A stretch of 64,000 nt of DNA from Gellertiella hungarica (GTDB taxonomy: Bacteria; Pseudomonadota; Alphaproteobacteria; Rhizobiales; Rhizobiaceae). The notes below the pieces were generated by a model. That model was not told the DNA's origin. It did not search any database and worked only from the letters and a program-made list of their open reading frames with translations. Shown here in pieces: positions 17,118 to 27,121 of this stretch. The stretch is taken from NCBI RefSeq assembly GCF_014197145.1, contig NZ_JACIEZ010000010.1:97593-161592 (forward strand). Reading direction: 5' to 3'. A program made the position numbers and the translations under genes. How positions within the stretch are numbered: the stretch's first letter is position 1; every line of letters starts with the position of its first letter.

Positions 17118-17132
17118 TGACTCCAATACTCA
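17118..17132. promoter_or_regulatory. Iron-responsive operator (TGA-N9-TCA)
   Basis: TGACTCCAATACTCA fits the TGA-N9-TCA iron-responsive operator recognised by RirA in rhizobia. It is about 30 bp upstream of the receptor gene, next to a TATAAC -10-like box (minus strand), so RirA with an iron-sulfur cluster would repress the operon when iron is sufficient. The motif is short and could occur by chance, but the position supports it. Confidence 0.6.
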
Positions 17133-17147
17133 ACATTTCCCGAGCGG

Positions 17148-17514
17148 CAAGATTTAATCTTGATTCATAGACTCATGTTTATGCCGCTGTTGCGCCACGG
17201 TCACACCACAATCGCGCTATTCGGGATGAATGGCGCTCCTCGCTTCGAAAGAAAATCTGTGGTTGAAATCCGCTTGCGAAAGGGCAACGAAAGGCGAAGC
17301 GAAATCCCGCCAAGAATTATGGTTCGCTTCGCTTGGGTGAAGAATCCTTAACCATCCCGCAGAACTTTCCGGATGGTAACGTGTCGATGGCCGATGACCG
17401 CGACAAACCGCCACTAGGCCAAATTTATTGCCTGTTATAACTGACATATATTCGGAAACATTCGGAAAGTAGATTCCCAATATTATCTTCGGGAATAGCC
17501 AAGGCCTCCTCGAC
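17148..17514. other. Intergenic region with palindrome and tandem repeat
   Basis: No gene is apparent in this stretch between the receptor and the diguanylate cyclase gene. It begins with a perfect palindrome, CAAGATT-T-AATCTTG (17148-17162), suited to a second regulator of the receptor operon. ACCATCC and GGATGGT form a looser inverted repeat around 17353-17383. Just before the cyclase gene, ATTCGGAAA is repeated in tandem (17450-17458 and 17460-17468), one helical turn apart. Confidence 0.45.
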
Positions 17515-18477
17515 ATGACTCCAAATACCCCCTTCGAGACTGTCCGTACCCGTATCATCGGCGGTCAGGGCGATACCGATATCGATGCACTGACGGTCCT
17601 TGCGACGGCGGTGACCGGCAAGCCCTATGCGCTGGTCTCGGTTCTCGACGGACCGATCCGCTGGTCCAAGGCGGAATGCGGGATTTCCGTTCCCCCGGCT
17701 CCGCGGGAGCTTTCCTTCTGCTCGGCCTGCGTCGAGGCGGGCGAGATCCTGATCGTCGACGATGCCGCTTCGGACCCGCGATTCGCATCCCTCCCGGCGG
17801 TTTCCGGGCGAGCGGGGATCCGTTTCTATGCGGGCCTGCCGCTGCATGTGAAGGTGGGGAACATCGAGTTCGACGCGACCCTGTGCGTTCTCGATTCGGC
17901 GCCGGGAAGGCTCGAGGAGGGTCAGCTCGACCATCTCAAGCGTCTGGGCGCGCTGCTGCGCTTCCTCCTGATCGCCAAGCTTGCGGCCGCGACCGATCAC
18001 GTCACGGGCCTCTGGAACAAGCGCACCTTCGACGAGACCATGAAGGCGATGCTCGCTGTCAGCCGCAGGACGGGCACGGCCGTGCATCTCTGCCTGCTCG
18101 ATGTCGATCATTTCAAGACCATCAACGACAGCTACGGCCACGATTCCGGCGACCGTGTGCTCCAGTCGCTGGCAACCTTGCTGACCAGCGCCTGTCCTGC
18201 CGATTCGGTGCTGTGCCGTCTCGGCGGGGATGAGTTTGCCGTGCTCTACGCCACCGGCGGACGCGATGCGGCGACGGAATTTTTCCGCAAGCTGCCGTCG
18301 AAGCTTCAGTACCGGCTTCATGAAGGGCCGGTGGTTTCGGTCACCGCGGGACATGCCTATTTCACCGAGGACATGGCCGGCGCAGCGCCGCTTTTCAAGG
18401 CGGCGGACATGGCGCTTTACGAGGCAAAGCGCCGGCAGCGCGGCACCTCCTGCAGCTTCCGCGACCTTGCCGCCTGA
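17515..18477 (+). CDS. GAF-GGDEF diguanylate cyclase
   Basis: The 320-aa protein has an N-terminal GAF domain (about residues 5-150: FCSACVEAGEILIVDDAASDPRF and the strand IRFYAGLPL are typical) and a C-terminal GGDEF domain (about 160-315). The GGDEF domain has DHVTGLWNKRTFDE, DVDHFKTINDSYGH and an intact RLGGDEFAVL signature, so it should make c-di-GMP from two GTP. No RxxD inhibitory site is evident before the signature. It lacks membrane segments. The control region upstream holds a direct repeat. Its stop is 12 bp from that of the convergent hutD. Confidence 0.9.
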   Translation: MTPNTPFETVRTRIIGGQGDTDIDALTVLATAVTGKPYALVSVLDGPIRWSKAECGISVPPAPRELSFCSACVEAGEILIVDDAASDPRFASLPAVSGRAGIRFYAGLPLHVKVGNIEFDATLCVLDSAPGRLEEGQLDHLKRLGALLRFLLIAKLAAATDHVTGLWNKRTFDETMKAMLAVSRRTGTAVHLCLLDVDHFKTINDSYGHDSGDRVLQSLATLLTSACPADSVLCRLGGDEFAVLYATGGRDAATEFFRKLPSKLQYRLHEGPVVSVTAGHAYFTEDMAGAAPLFKAADMALYEAKRRQRGTSCSFRDLAA

Positions 18478-18489
18478 GCGGCCGGCGCT

Positions 18490-19056
18490 TCAGACGATGG
18501 TGACGAGACAGGCGGAGGTTTCGGCAGCCGCCGCGGAAAGCCGCATGGGCCCGCTGCCCGGCTCAGCCAGCGTATCGCCGGTTTCCATCTCCCATACCGT
18601 CCCCTCTGCCTGAAGCCGCAGGGGCCCGCATGCCGCCAGCAGGCAGATGCCGGCGCCCGGTCGGACGAGACTGTCCCGTCCGACGGCGAGGCGGGTCATG
18701 TCGTGGCGGTACCGCCCGCGCCGGGTCATGACGTTGAGGTCGGTGGTGGCGCCGCCGGGAAGCGTGCAGTGGACGGGCTCTTCGCCATCGAAGGCAAAGG
18801 GCGGGTCGGAAGGCGTCAGCGTCCGCGCCCCGCCCCGCATGTCGAGCCGGATGCCGTCGCCGTCGAGGACGGCAATGGTCCGGTCTATCCCCGGAAAGGG
18901 CGAGAAGGGGCCGGGGGCGTCGACGGTCGCGATGCTGACCCGCCAGAGAAACGCACCCGGCTTTTCCGGGTCGGCCAGGCGCGCCACCTCGCGGGTGACG
19001 CCGCCGCCGTTCTTCCAGGGCGTGGGCTCCAGGTCGCGAAAGCGGATCAGCCGCAT
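18490..19056 (-). CDS. hutD: HutD family protein
   Basis: The 188-aa product starts MRLIRFRDLEPTPWKNGGGVTREV, which is diagnostic for the HutD bicupin family. HutD proteins occur in hut operons. They limit the pathway's upper activity rather than catalysing a step, and the ligand is proposed to be a pathway intermediate. It is last in the hutI-hutH-hutU-hutD order and begins 7 bp after the hutU stop, so it is cotranscribed. Confidence 0.92.
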   Translation of the reverse strand: MRLIRFRDLEPTPWKNGGGVTREVARLADPEKPGAFLWRVSIATVDAPGPFSPFPGIDRTIAVLDGDGIRLDMRGGARTLTPSDPPFAFDGEEPVHCTLPGGATTDLNVMTRRGRYRHDMTRLAVGRDSLVRPGAGICLLAACGPLRLQAEGTVWEMETGDTLAEPGSGPMRLSAAAAETSACLVTIV

Positions 19057-19063
19057 GGCCGCC

Positions 19064-20752
19064 TCAGTTGCCGAGAATGCCGGGAAGGCGAAGGCCCTTC
19101 TCCCGGGCGCAATCGAGCGCGATGTCGTAGCCCGCATCCGCATGGCGCATCACGCCGGTCGCCGGATCGTTCCACAGCACGCGTTCGATGCGGCGGGCGG
19201 CATCTTCCGTGCCGTCGCAGCAGATGACGACGCCGGAATGCTGCGAGAAGCCCATGCCGACCCCGCCGCCGTGATGGAGCGATACCCAGGTGGCGCCCGA
19301 GGCGGTGTTGAGGAGGGCGTTCAGGAGCGGCCAGTCGGAAACGGCGTCCGATCCGTCCTTCATCGCTTCCGTCTCGCGGTTGGGAGAGGCGACCGAGCCC
19401 GAATCCAGATGGTCGCGGCCGATGACGACGGGGGCCTTCAGCTCGCCATTCTTCACCATCTCGTTGAAGGCGAGCCCGAGGCGGTGGCGGTCGCCGAGAC
19501 CGACCCAGCAGATGCGGGCGGGCAGGCCCTGGAAGGAAATGCGCTCGCGCGCCATGTCCAGCCAGTTGTGCAGATGGGTGTTGCCGGGGGTAAGCTCCTT
19601 CACCTTGGCATCGGTCTTGTAGATGTCCTCCGGATCGCCTGACAGCGCCGCCCAGCGGAACGGGCCGATGCCGCGGCAGAAGAGCGGGCGGATATAGGCC
19701 GGCACGAAGCCGGGGAAATCGAAGGCGTTCTCGCAGCCCTCGTCCTTCGCCACCTGGCGTATGTTGTTGCCGTAGTCGAGCGTCGGCACGCCGGCCTTCC
19801 AGAAGGCAAGCATCGCCTCCACATGCTCGCGCATCGAGGCGCGGGCGGCCTTTTCCACGGCCTTCGGGTCGGTCTCGCGCTTCGCCTTCCATTCCGCCAG
19901 CGTCCAGCCCTTGGGCAGGTAGCCGTTCAGCGGATCGTGGGCGGAGGTCTGGTCGGTGACGATGTCGGGGCGCGGGCCGCCGGCCTGCATGCGCCGCACC
20001 AGTTCCGGGAAGATCTCGGCCGCATTGCCGAGGAGCCCGACGGATTTCGCCTCGCCCGCCTTCGTCCAGCGGTCGATGAGGGAAAGCGCCTCGTCCAGCG
20101 TCTCGGCCCTCGCATCGACATAGCGGGTGCGCAGGCGGAAATCGATGCTGTCGGGGTTGCATTCGACGGCAAGGCAGCAGGCGCCGGCCATGACGGCGGC
20201 GAGCGGCTGGGCGCCTCCCATGCCGCCGAGGCCGCCGGTCAGGATCCACTTGCCCCTGAGATTGCCGCCATAGTGCTGGCGGCCCGCCTCCACGAAGGTT
20301 TCGTAGGTGCCCTGCACGATGCCCTGGCTGCCGATATAGATCCAGGAGCCGGCCGTCATCTGGCCGTACATGGCAAGGCCCTTCCTGTCGAGCTCGTGGA
20401 AATGGTCCCAGGTGGCCCAGTGGGGCACGAGGTTGGAATTGGCGATCAGCACGCGCGGCGCATCCTTGTGGGTGCGGAAGATGCCGACGGGCTTGCCCGA
20501 CTGCACGAGCAGCGTCTCGTCCTCGTTGAGGTCGCGCAGCGACTCCACGATCCTGTCGAAGTCGCCCCAGGTGCGGGCGGCGCGGCCGATGCCGCCATAA
20601 ACCACCAGCTCATGCGGGTTCTCGGCCACTTCGGGGTCGAGGTTGTTCATCAGCATGCGCAGCGGCGCTTCGGTCATCCAGCTCCTGGCGGTCAGTTCGC
20701 TGCCGCGCGCGGCGCGGATCTCGCGGATGTTATGGCGGGGATTGGCGGTCAT
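19064..20752 (-). CDS. hutU: Urocanate hydratase
   Basis: This 562-aa cytoplasmic enzyme adds water across urocanate to give imidazolonepropionate, using NAD+ as an electrophile. It shows the urocanase signatures [30 protein letters not shown], and the active-site region [15 protein letters not shown] with its conserved Cys. Length is normal for the family (about 555-565). The start at 20752 gives the usual amino terminus [17 protein letters not shown]. The frame stays open upstream through hutH in another phase, which is only a high-G+C artefact. It is third in the hut operon, 50 bp after hutH. Confidence 0.96.
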   Translation of the reverse strand: MTANPRHNIREIRAARGSELTARSWMTEAPLRMLMNNLDPEVAENPHELVVYGGIGRAARTWGDFDRIVESLRDLNEDETLLVQSGKPVGIFRTHKDAPRVLIANSNLVPHWATWDHFHELDRKGLAMYGQMTAGSWIYIGSQGIVQGTYETFVEAGRQHYGGNLRGKWILTGGLGGMGGAQPLAAVMAGACCLAVECNPDSIDFRLRTRYVDARAETLDEALSLIDRWTKAGEAKSVGLLGNAAEIFPELVRRMQAGGPRPDIVTDQTSAHDPLNGYLPKGWTLAEWKAKRETDPKAVEKAARASMREHVEAMLAFWKAGVPTLDYGNNIRQVAKDEGCENAFDFPGFVPAYIRPLFCRGIGPFRWAALSGDPEDIYKTDAKVKELTPGNTHLHNWLDMARERISFQGLPARICWVGLGDRHRLGLAFNEMVKNGELKAPVVIGRDHLDSGSVASPNRETEAMKDGSDAVSDWPLLNALLNTASGATWVSLHHGGGVGMGFSQHSGVVICCDGTEDAARRIERVLWNDPATGVMRHADAGYDIALDCAREKGLRLPGILGN

Positions 20753-20802
20753 CGGTGGTCTCCCTGATCGGCGGATGGGCAAATGTCGTTGGTTCGGCGG
20801 GC

Positions 20803-22338
20803 TCAGACCGTGAGCGTCGGCAGCAGGCCGGGGCGGATCGCCCCGACGATCGCGCCGGAGGCAATCAGCCCGGCGGCGGCTTCCAGGTCGGGGGCCATGT
20901 AGCGGTCTTCCTCGAGCGCCGGCACCGCGGCGCGCAGCACGGCAATCGCCTTCTGCAGCTCCGGGCTCGTCGTCAGCGGCCCGCGCAGCTCGACGCCCTG
21001 CACCGCCGTCAGCGCCTCGATGCCGAGGATCGCAAAGAGGTTGTCGGTCATCTGGAGCAGGCGGCGCGCGCCGTGGCAGGCCATGGACACATGGTCTTCC
21101 TGATTGGCCGAGGTGGGGGTCGAATCCACCGACGCCGGATGCGAGAGCTGCTTGTTTTCCGACATCAGCGCGGCGGAGGTGACCTCCGCGATCATCAGCC
21201 CCGAATTCAGCCCCGGCTTCTTCGAGAGGAAGGCCGGCAGGCCGTAGGAGAGCGCGGGATCGACAAGAAGCGCGATGCGGCGCTGGGCAATCGCCCCGAT
21301 CTCGCAGACCGCAAGCGCGATCTGGTCGGCGGCAAAGGCGACGGGCTCCGCATGGAAGTTGCCGCCCGACACGACCGAGCCGTCGGAGAGCACCAGCGGA
21401 TTGTCCGTCACCGCATTGGCCTCGGTCACGAGGGTCGCGGCAACGGAGCGGAGCAGGTCGAGGCAGGCGCCGTCGACCTGCGGCTGGCAGCGGATGCAAT
21501 AGGGGTCCTGCACGCGCTCGTCGCCCTCGATGTGGCTTTCGCGGATCACCGAACCCTCGAGCAGGTTGCGCAGCGCCGCCCCCGCATCGATCTGGCCGCG
21601 GTGACCGCGCAGCGCATGGATGTCGGGATGGAAGGGCGCGGAGGAGCCCATCGCCGCATCGGTCGAAAGCGCACCGGTCACCAGCGCCGCCTGAGCCGCC
21701 CGGTGGGCGCGGAAGAGCCCGGCGAGCGCCAGCGCCGTCGAAACCTGCGTGCCGTTGATGAGCGCCAGACCCTCCTTGGCGGCAAGCGTCACGGGGGTGA
21801 GGCCCGCCCGCTTCAGCGCCTCCGCACCCGGCATTCTCTCGCCTGCGAAGAAGGCTTCGCCCTCGCCCATCATGACAGCGGTCATGTGGGCGAGCGGCGC
21901 GAGATCGCCTGAAGCTCCGACGGACCCCTTTTCCGGGATCAGCGGCGTGACGCCCCTTTCCAGCATGGCTTCGATGAGGCGCACCAGTTCGAGCCGCACG
22001 CCGGAGGCACCGCGCCCGAGCGAGACGAGCTTCAGCGCCATTATAAGGCGCACGATATTGCCGGGCAGCGGCTGGCCGACGCCGCAGCAATGGGAGAGGA
22101 TGAGGTTGCGCTGGAGCGTGGCCACATCGGCCGCGTCGATCCTGATCGAGGCGAGCTTTCCGAAGCCGGTATTGATGCCATAGACCGGCGCATTGCCCCG
22201 GGCGATCTCGGCGATGCGGGCGGCGGCCCGCTCGATGCCCGCATCGAAGGCACGGTCGAGCCGGGCAGACTTGCCGTCCCAGTAGATGGCCATGAGATCC
22301 TGAAGGGAGACGGCTCCCGGGGTGAGGGTGATGGTCAT
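20803..22338 (-). CDS. hutH: Histidine ammonia-lyase
   Basis: The 511-aa product removes ammonia from L-histidine to give urocanate, the first step of histidine breakdown. The [14 protein letters not shown] segment (about residues 140-153) carries the Ala-Ser-Gly triad that cyclises into the MIO cofactor. [11 protein letters not shown] and [20 protein letters not shown] are other conserved active-site regions. Length matches the family. Its ATG overlaps the hutI stop codon (ATGA), so the two are translationally coupled. Confidence 0.96.
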   Translation of the reverse strand: MTITLTPGAVSLQDLMAIYWDGKSARLDRAFDAGIERAAARIAEIARGNAPVYGINTGFGKLASIRIDAADVATLQRNLILSHCCGVGQPLPGNIVRLIMALKLVSLGRGASGVRLELVRLIEAMLERGVTPLIPEKGSVGASGDLAPLAHMTAVMMGEGEAFFAGERMPGAEALKRAGLTPVTLAAKEGLALINGTQVSTALALAGLFRAHRAAQAALVTGALSTDAAMGSSAPFHPDIHALRGHRGQIDAGAALRNLLEGSVIRESHIEGDERVQDPYCIRCQPQVDGACLDLLRSVAATLVTEANAVTDNPLVLSDGSVVSGGNFHAEPVAFAADQIALAVCEIGAIAQRRIALLVDPALSYGLPAFLSKKPGLNSGLMIAEVTSAALMSENKQLSHPASVDSTPTSANQEDHVSMACHGARRLLQMTDNLFAILGIEALTAVQGVELRGPLTTSPELQKAIAVLRAAVPALEEDRYMAPDLEAAAGLIASGAIVGAIRPGLLPTLTV

Positions 22339-23567
22339 GGGCTGATCCTCTGTCCCTTGAAATAGCGGCTGTGCAGCGGGTTGAAGCCCATGCGGTAGAC
22401 GAGCTCCGCCGGGCTATCGATCGTCCAGATGGCGAGGTCGGCGGACTTGCCGGCTTCGATGGTGCCGGTTTCGGCAATGAGGCCGAGCGCGCGCGCCGCC
22501 TCCCGGGTGGCCCCCGCGATGCATTCGCTGACGGTCAGGCCGAAAAGCGTGGCCGACATGTTCATGGTCAGCAGCAGCGAGGTGAGCGGCGAGGTGCCGG
22601 GATTGCAGTCGGTGGCAATCGCGATCGGCACGCCTGCCTTGCGCAGCGCCTCGACCGGCGGCTTCTGCCTTTCGCGGATGGCATAGAAGGCGCCGGGCAG
22701 AAGCACGGCCACGGTGCCGGATGCGGCCAGCGCCGCCACGCCCTCATCGTCGAGATATTCCACGTGATCGGCCGAAAGCGCACCGTAGGAGGCCGCAAGC
22801 TTCGCGCCGCCGAGATTGGAGAGCTGCTCCGCATGCAGCTTGACCGGAAGCCCGAGCGTCCGCGCGCGGTCGAAGACGCGGGCAATCTCTTCCGGCGAGA
22901 AGGCGATGCCCTCGCAGAAGCCGTCCACCGCATCCGCCAGCCCTTCCGCATGGGCGCGGTCGAGGCCCGGCAGGACGACATCGGCGATGTAATCGCCGTT
23001 GCGGCCCCGGTATTCGGGCGGTGTGGCATGCGCCCCGAGATAGGAGGTGACGACCCGGACCGGCCTTGCCCGTTCGACAAGGCGGGCAGCGCGCAACATG
23101 TTCAGTTCGCCTTCCACCGAAAGCCCGTAGCCGGACTTGATCTCCAGCGTCGTCACGCCCTCGGCAAGCAGCGTGTCGATGCGGGGCAGGCTTGCGGCCA
23201 GAAGTTCTTCCGGGGAGAGCGCATTGGTGGCCGTGACCGAGGAGACGATGCCGCCGCCGGCGCGGGCGATCTCCTCATAGGTTGCCCCCTCCAGCCGCAT
23301 CTCGAATTCGCGGGCGCGGTTGCCGCCGTGGATCACATGGGTGTGGCAGTCGATGAGCCCGGGCGTCACCCACCGGCCTTCGAGATCGACGACGTCGGCA
23401 CTGTCCGCCGAAGTCTGCAAGGCCGCGGCTCCGACGGCGGCAATGCGGCCGTTCTCGATCAGGATCGCGCCGCCTTCCGCGATGCCGAGGCCGGGCGCGT
23501 CGGGCCGCAGCGTGGCGATCCGGCCGTTTCGCAAGAGGGTCTGGCGATGGGAAAGGGAGGGGCTCAT
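22335..23567 (-). CDS. hutI: Imidazolonepropionase
   Basis: The 410-aa amidohydrolase opens the imidazolone ring of imidazolonepropionate to give N-formimidoyl-L-glutamate. It has the metal-binding [10 protein letters not shown] motif (HxH) after the first beta-strands, [20 protein letters not shown], and the [10 protein letters not shown] loop with its metal-binding Asp. The start at 23567 is chosen because it gives a normal amino terminus; the open frame extends further upstream across the hut operator and into hutF antisense. It is the first gene of the minus-strand hut operon. Confidence 0.95.
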   Translation of the reverse strand: MSPSLSHRQTLLRNGRIATLRPDAPGLGIAEGGAILIENGRIAAVGAAALQTSADSADVVDLEGRWVTPGLIDCHTHVIHGGNRAREFEMRLEGATYEEIARAGGGIVSSVTATNALSPEELLAASLPRIDTLLAEGVTTLEIKSGYGLSVEGELNMLRAARLVERARPVRVVTSYLGAHATPPEYRGRNGDYIADVVLPGLDRAHAEGLADAVDGFCEGIAFSPEEIARVFDRARTLGLPVKLHAEQLSNLGGAKLAASYGALSADHVEYLDDEGVAALAASGTVAVLLPGAFYAIRERQKPPVEALRKAGVPIAIATDCNPGTSPLTSLLLTMNMSATLFGLTVSECIAGATREAARALGLIAETGTIEAGKSADLAIWTIDSPAELVYRMGFNPLHSRYFKGQRISP

Positions 23568-23598
23568 CTCGTTTTCCGTCTTTGCTTCCGGACAAAAC

Positions 23599-23610
23599 AT
23601 GTATATACAT
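23599..23610. promoter_or_regulatory. HutC operator between hutI and hutF
   Basis: ATGTATATACAT is a perfect 12-bp palindrome containing TGTA-N2-TACA, the recognition pattern reported for HutC repressors. It lies in the short region between the divergent hutI and hutF genes, so one operator can repress both arms. HutC is encoded at 25017-25796 in this same locus. Confidence 0.8.
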
Positions 23611-23655
23611 AATCCAAGCAATGCAACGGATTTCTTTCGAGGAGGCAACTGGCAC

Positions 23656-25020
23656 ATGGAACGGGCAACGAAGGGGCTTTTCGCAAAGCAGGCGCTCCTC
23701 GCCGATGGCTGGGCCGGCAATGTGCGCCTGACGCTCGCCGACGGGATGGTGCGGGAGATCGAAACGGATGCCGCACCGTTGCCGGACGACGAGCGGCACG
23801 CGTTCGTCCTGCCCGGCATGGGCAATCTTCACAGCCATGCCTTCCAGCGCGCCATGGCGGGTGCCGCAGAGGTGCGGGGGCCGGGCGACGACAGCTTCTG
23901 GAGCTGGCGGAACGCCATGTACCGGGTGGCCCTTTCCTTCACGCCCGACGATCTCGAGGCGGTGGCCTCGGCACTCTATGTCGAAATGCTGGAAGCCGGT
24001 TTCACCCGGGTCGGCGAGTTTCACTATCTCCACCATGATATCGACGGCGGTACCTTTGCCGATCCGGCGGAAATGGCGGGCCGCATCGCCGCGGCAAGCG
24101 CGCAGACCGGCATCGCGCTCACCCTGCTTCCCGTCTTCTATGCCCATGCAGGTTTCGGCGGGCTCGCGCCGGGGGAGGCGCAACGCCGCTTCATCCACGA
24201 TATCGACGGCTTTGCCCGGCTGATGGAGCGTTGCCGCGCCATCACCTCCGGCCTGGCCGGTGCAAGGCTCGGCATCGCCCCGCACAGCCTGCGCGCGGTC
24301 ACGCCGCAGGAGCTGGAGGCGATCCTTCCGCTTGGCCGGGAGGGGCCCGTCCACATCCACATCGCCGAACAGGTGAAGGAGGTCGAGGATTGCGTTGCCT
24401 GGTCGGGCGCGCGGCCCGTCGAATGGCTCCTCGACCATGCGCCCGTCGATGACCGCTGGACCCTCATCCACGCCACCCACATGACCGCGGATGAAACGCG
24501 CCGCATGGCCGCCCGCCGCGCCGTCGCGGGTCTCTGCCCGATCACCGAGGCCAATCTCGGCGACGGCACCTTTCCCGCCCCGGCCTTTCTGGATGCGGGC
24601 GGACAATTCGGTGTCGGGTCCGACTCCAACATCCGCATTTCCGTGCCGGAGGAATTGCGGCAGCTCGAATATTCGCAGCGTCTGGCGCTCCGCGCCCGCA
24701 ACGTGGTGGCGGCGCCCGGCCAGTCGACGGGCGAACGGCTTTTTGCCGAGGCGGTTTCAGGCGGGGCACAGGCGCTTCAGGGGGGCGGCGGCCTTCGTCC
24801 CGGCGTTGCCGCCGATCTCGTCTCGCTGGACCCGGGAGACGCACCCGCTGCGTCGGCCGCCTCGCTCCTCGACCACTGGATCTTTTCCAGCGGCGTTGCG
24901 GTCGATTGCGTCTGGGTCGGCGGACGAAAGCTTGTTCAAAACGGCCGCCATCGCGACCGCGAGCGTATCCGCGCGCGTTTTCGTGATAGGATGCAGGCCC
25001 TCGTTACCCGTTTCACATGA
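23656..25020 (+). CDS. hutF: N-formimidoylglutamate deiminase
   Basis: This 454-aa amidohydrolase hydrolyses N-formimidoyl-L-glutamate to N-formyl-L-glutamate and ammonia. It has the metal-binding [14 protein letters not shown] motif, [10 protein letters not shown] (typical of HutF), the [12 protein letters not shown] and LIHATHMT segments with metal-binding histidines, and GSDSNIRIS with the late Asp. Its presence means the organism uses the two-step route that needs a formylglutamate amidohydrolase (HutG), which is not in this window. The gene reads divergently from hutI, behind the shared operator, and overlaps hutC. Confidence 0.95.
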   Translation: MERATKGLFAKQALLADGWAGNVRLTLADGMVREIETDAAPLPDDERHAFVLPGMGNLHSHAFQRAMAGAAEVRGPGDDSFWSWRNAMYRVALSFTPDDLEAVASALYVEMLEAGFTRVGEFHYLHHDIDGGTFADPAEMAGRIAAASAQTGIALTLLPVFYAHAGFGGLAPGEAQRRFIHDIDGFARLMERCRAITSGLAGARLGIAPHSLRAVTPQELEAILPLGREGPVHIHIAEQVKEVEDCVAWSGARPVEWLLDHAPVDDRWTLIHATHMTADETRRMAARRAVAGLCPITEANLGDGTFPAPAFLDAGGQFGVGSDSNIRISVPEELRQLEYSQRLALRARNVVAAPGQSTGERLFAEAVSGGAQALQGGGGLRPGVAADLVSLDPGDAPAASAASLLDHWIFSSGVAVDCVWVGGRKLVQNGRHRDRERIRARFRDRMQALVTRFT

Positions 25021-25796
25021 CGGGGCCGCCTGATGGTCCCGCGGAAAGCACCATGAAGGACAAGAAGCCGGCGGCTGCGACCCTGCACCAGCAGATCCTC
25101 AGCGACATCGAAACCCGGATCGTTTCCGGGGAATGGCCGCCCGGCCACAGGCTGCCCTTCGAGGTCGATCTGGCGAAATCCTACGATGTCTCCCGCATGA
25201 CCGTGAACAAGGTGCTGACGAAGCTTGCCGATGCCGGCCTCATCGAGCGGCGCAAGAAGTCCGGCAGCTTCGTGGCCCAGCCGCAGGTCCAGTCGGCGAT
25301 TCTCGAAATTCACGACATCGAGGCGGAGGTCCGGTCGCTGAAGCGCGATTACCGTTACCGGCTGGTGGAGGCGCGCAGGCGCAAGGCGAGCGAGCCGGAG
25401 CTCGCCGCCTTTGAACTTGCGGGAAAGACGGATGTGCTGGCTCTCTCCAGCGTGCATTATGCCGGCGACATGCCCTTCTGCACGGAAGAGCGGCTGATCC
25501 ATCTCGGCGTGGTGCCGCAGGCGGCGGATGTGGATTTCGCGCAGACGCCGCCCGGCCAGTGGCTGCGCGTGGAGGTACCGTGGACAGCGGCCGAGCACAA
25601 GATCTATGCCACGGGCGCCCGGGGAGTGGTGGCCGAAAGGCTCGCCCTGCCGGAGGGGGCGCCCTGCCTCGTCGTCCAGCGCCGCACCTGGAGCGACCAG
25701 GGGCCGGTGACCTTCGTGAAGATCACCTATCCGGCGGAAACCCACGCGATCGTCGCCCGCTTCACGCCCGCGCAGGCGGGAAAGCCCGCGCTCTAG
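25017..25796 (+). CDS. hutC: HutC, GntR-family histidine utilisation repressor
   Basis: The protein has a GntR winged helix-turn-helix (LHQQILSDIETRIVSGEW, then LPFEVDLAKSYDVSRMTVNKVL) and a UbiC-like (UTRA) effector domain, the HutC subfamily layout. It represses hut genes until urocanate binds. Two starts are possible. The ATG at 25017 overlaps the hutF stop (ATGA) and gives 259 aa; the ATG at 25053 gives 247 aa and fits the family length better. Neither has a strong ribosome binding site. The stop shares the CTAG tetranucleotide with the convergent PilZ gene. Confidence 0.93.
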   Translation: MTGPPDGPAESTMKDKKPAAATLHQQILSDIETRIVSGEWPPGHRLPFEVDLAKSYDVSRMTVNKVLTKLADAGLIERRKKSGSFVAQPQVQSAILEIHDIEAEVRSLKRDYRYRLVEARRRKASEPELAAFELAGKTDVLALSSVHYAGDMPFCTEERLIHLGVVPQAADVDFAQTPPGQWLRVEVPWTAAEHKIYATGARGVVAERLALPEGAPCLVVQRRTWSDQGPVTFVKITYPAETHAIVARFTPAQAGKPAL

Positions 25797-26053
25797 AGGG
25801 TCAGGAATTCCACGCCGAACTCGGACAGCTTGCGCCACCGCACGATGCACTGGCGCTCGCGCCCGTCCTCGAAGCGGAGGCTGAATTCGTCGGGAAGATT
25901 GGTGGGCGTCGAAAGCGCGATCTTCGCACCCGTATCGGACAGGTTGCGGATGGTGCAGTCCAGCGCGCTGGCGCGGTTGTTCAGCAGGATTCGTGCGCCT
26001 TTCAGGGCGCGTACCCTGCCCTGGACGCGGCGGTTCGGGGTTGTCTCGTTCAT
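25793..26053 (-). CDS. PilZ-domain protein
   Basis: This small protein (86 aa from the ATG at 26053; 26062 is another possible start) is a single PilZ domain. It has the RRVQGRVR stretch (RxxxR, the c-di-GMP-binding arginines) and CTIRNLSDTGAKI, matching the (D/N)xSxxG motif. FSLRFEDGRERQCIVRWRKLSEFGVEF is the usual C-terminal strand pattern. It is a candidate c-di-GMP receptor, which fits the three c-di-GMP turnover proteins in this window. It converges on hutC, the two stop codons overlapping in CTAG. Confidence 0.85.
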   Translation of the reverse strand: MNETTPNRRVQGRVRALKGARILLNNRASALDCTIRNLSDTGAKIALSTPTNLPDEFSLRFEDGRERQCIVRWRKLSEFGVEFLTL

Positions 26054-26184
26054 GGCCGTCATCAGCGGGGAGGCGCGCCACAACGCGTTCCGTTCCCCGG
26101 GTCATCGCCGACTTCATGTCGCCCGGCATCTAGGTAGGGTCCGCTTAACGGGGGGTAAAGGGCAGGAGGCCAGATTCTCGCGCG

Positions 26185-26436
26185 CTACATCTGAAGGCGG
26201 CGCGGGAGCGGCCAGTCGTTGATCGTGCGGGGTACGAGAAGCCGTGCCGCGATGAGGTTGGAGAGCGTGGCAATGATCACGCATTCCGGGGCAGCAATCC
26301 AGCGGAACCGGTTCATCACCTCCGCCATGTCTGCGCCCGGCTGGGCGACGGCGAGTGCGGTGAAGGTTCCGCCCAGCACCACGGCGGAGGCGGGTATCGA
26401 AACGGCCATGCGCAGAAAGAAGCCTTCGTCCGTCAT
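26185..26436 (-). CDS. Small inner-membrane protein of unknown function
   Basis: The 83-aa product has two hydrophobic stretches, about residues 10-32 (MAVSIPASAVVLGGTFTALA) and 45-68 (WIAAPECVIIATLSNLIAA), so it is probably an inner-membrane hairpin. A strong GGAGGAG ribosome binding site precedes the ATG, which is why it is accepted as a gene. I recognise no family. Confidence 0.6.
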   Translation of the reverse strand: MTDEGFFLRMAVSIPASAVVLGGTFTALAVAQPGADMAEVMNRFRWIAAPECVIIATLSNLIAARLLVPRTINDWPLPRRLQM

Positions 26437-26752
26437 GATTCTCCTCCATTCCGCGAGGTGAATGCATCCGGAGCGGCTTTGGTTTCACGAGGCGCAGCAT
26501 TGGCATCGGCTGAATGTCCTGCCGCACGATGGCGGCGGTGGAGAACGCCCGTCGTAGAGCCAGATATGTAAACATTTAAATATACAGTTTAACTTGAGTA
26601 AGGCTTTTTCCCGTAGACCGTCCGTGTGGCGAGACATTCCGTCTTCCGACAGGCAAGCAGGCTCCGGTTCTGGGTCGTGCACTGGCCACGGCTTACCCCG
26701 CACCGCTTTCGTTACCACCTTTCCCTCGCCTCCCAATGCCAGGAGCTTACAG
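26437..26752. other. Intergenic region before the CheY-like gene
   Basis: No gene is supported here. A markedly A+T-rich block at about 26563-26600 (ATTTAAATATACAG and TTTAACTTGAG) stands out from the G+C-rich surroundings and probably contains the promoter of the response regulator gene. I could not fix -35 and -10 boxes with confidence. Confidence 0.35.
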
Positions 26753-27121
26753 ATGAAGACGATCCTTGTTGTCGACGATTCCACACTTATGCAGTGGTCG
26801 TTGAAGACGACGCTTGAAGGTGCCCGTTTCCGGGTGGAATCCTGCCCCGATGGAACAGAAGCCATGAAACGGATCAACAGCGGGCTGAAGCCCGACCTGA
26901 TCCTCACCGACCTGAACATGCCCAACATGGATGGGCTTGCCCTCATCAAGGCCGTGCGCGCGAAGCTGCGCTTCACGCCGATCATCGTCGTGTCCACCGA
27001 ATCGCAGGCGAGCCGCAAGGATGAAGCCAAGCGCGCCGGCGCGACCGGCTGGCTGGTGAAGCCCGTTCAGCCGAACGACATGCTGCGGGTGATCGGCAAG
27101 GTCCTGCCGGAAATGGCCTGA
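26753..27121 (+). CDS. CheY-like single-domain response regulator
   Basis: The 122-aa product is only a receiver domain: VVDDSTLMQW gives the acidic pair, LTDLNMPNMDG the phosphoacceptor Asp, VSTESQ the switch Thr/Ser region, and GWLVKPVQP the conserved Lys. AGGAG lies eight bases before the ATG at 26753; a longer in-frame version is not family-like. It could act in chemotaxis or as a phosphate shuttle, but no chemotaxis genes are nearby. Its stop abuts that of the convergent MerR-type gene (TGATCA). Confidence 0.9.
   Translation: MKTILVVDDSTLMQWSLKTTLEGARFRVESCPDGTEAMKRINSGLKPDLILTDLNMPNMDGLALIKAVRAKLRFTPIIVVSTESQASRKDEAKRAGATGWLVKPVQPNDMLRVIGKVLPEMA

Noticed and set aside
19064..22477. Apparent 1137-codon gene covering hutU and the opposite phase of hutH
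   Set aside because: The upstream part is an out-of-frame shadow of hutH; true hutU starts at 20752 with the normal family amino terminus.
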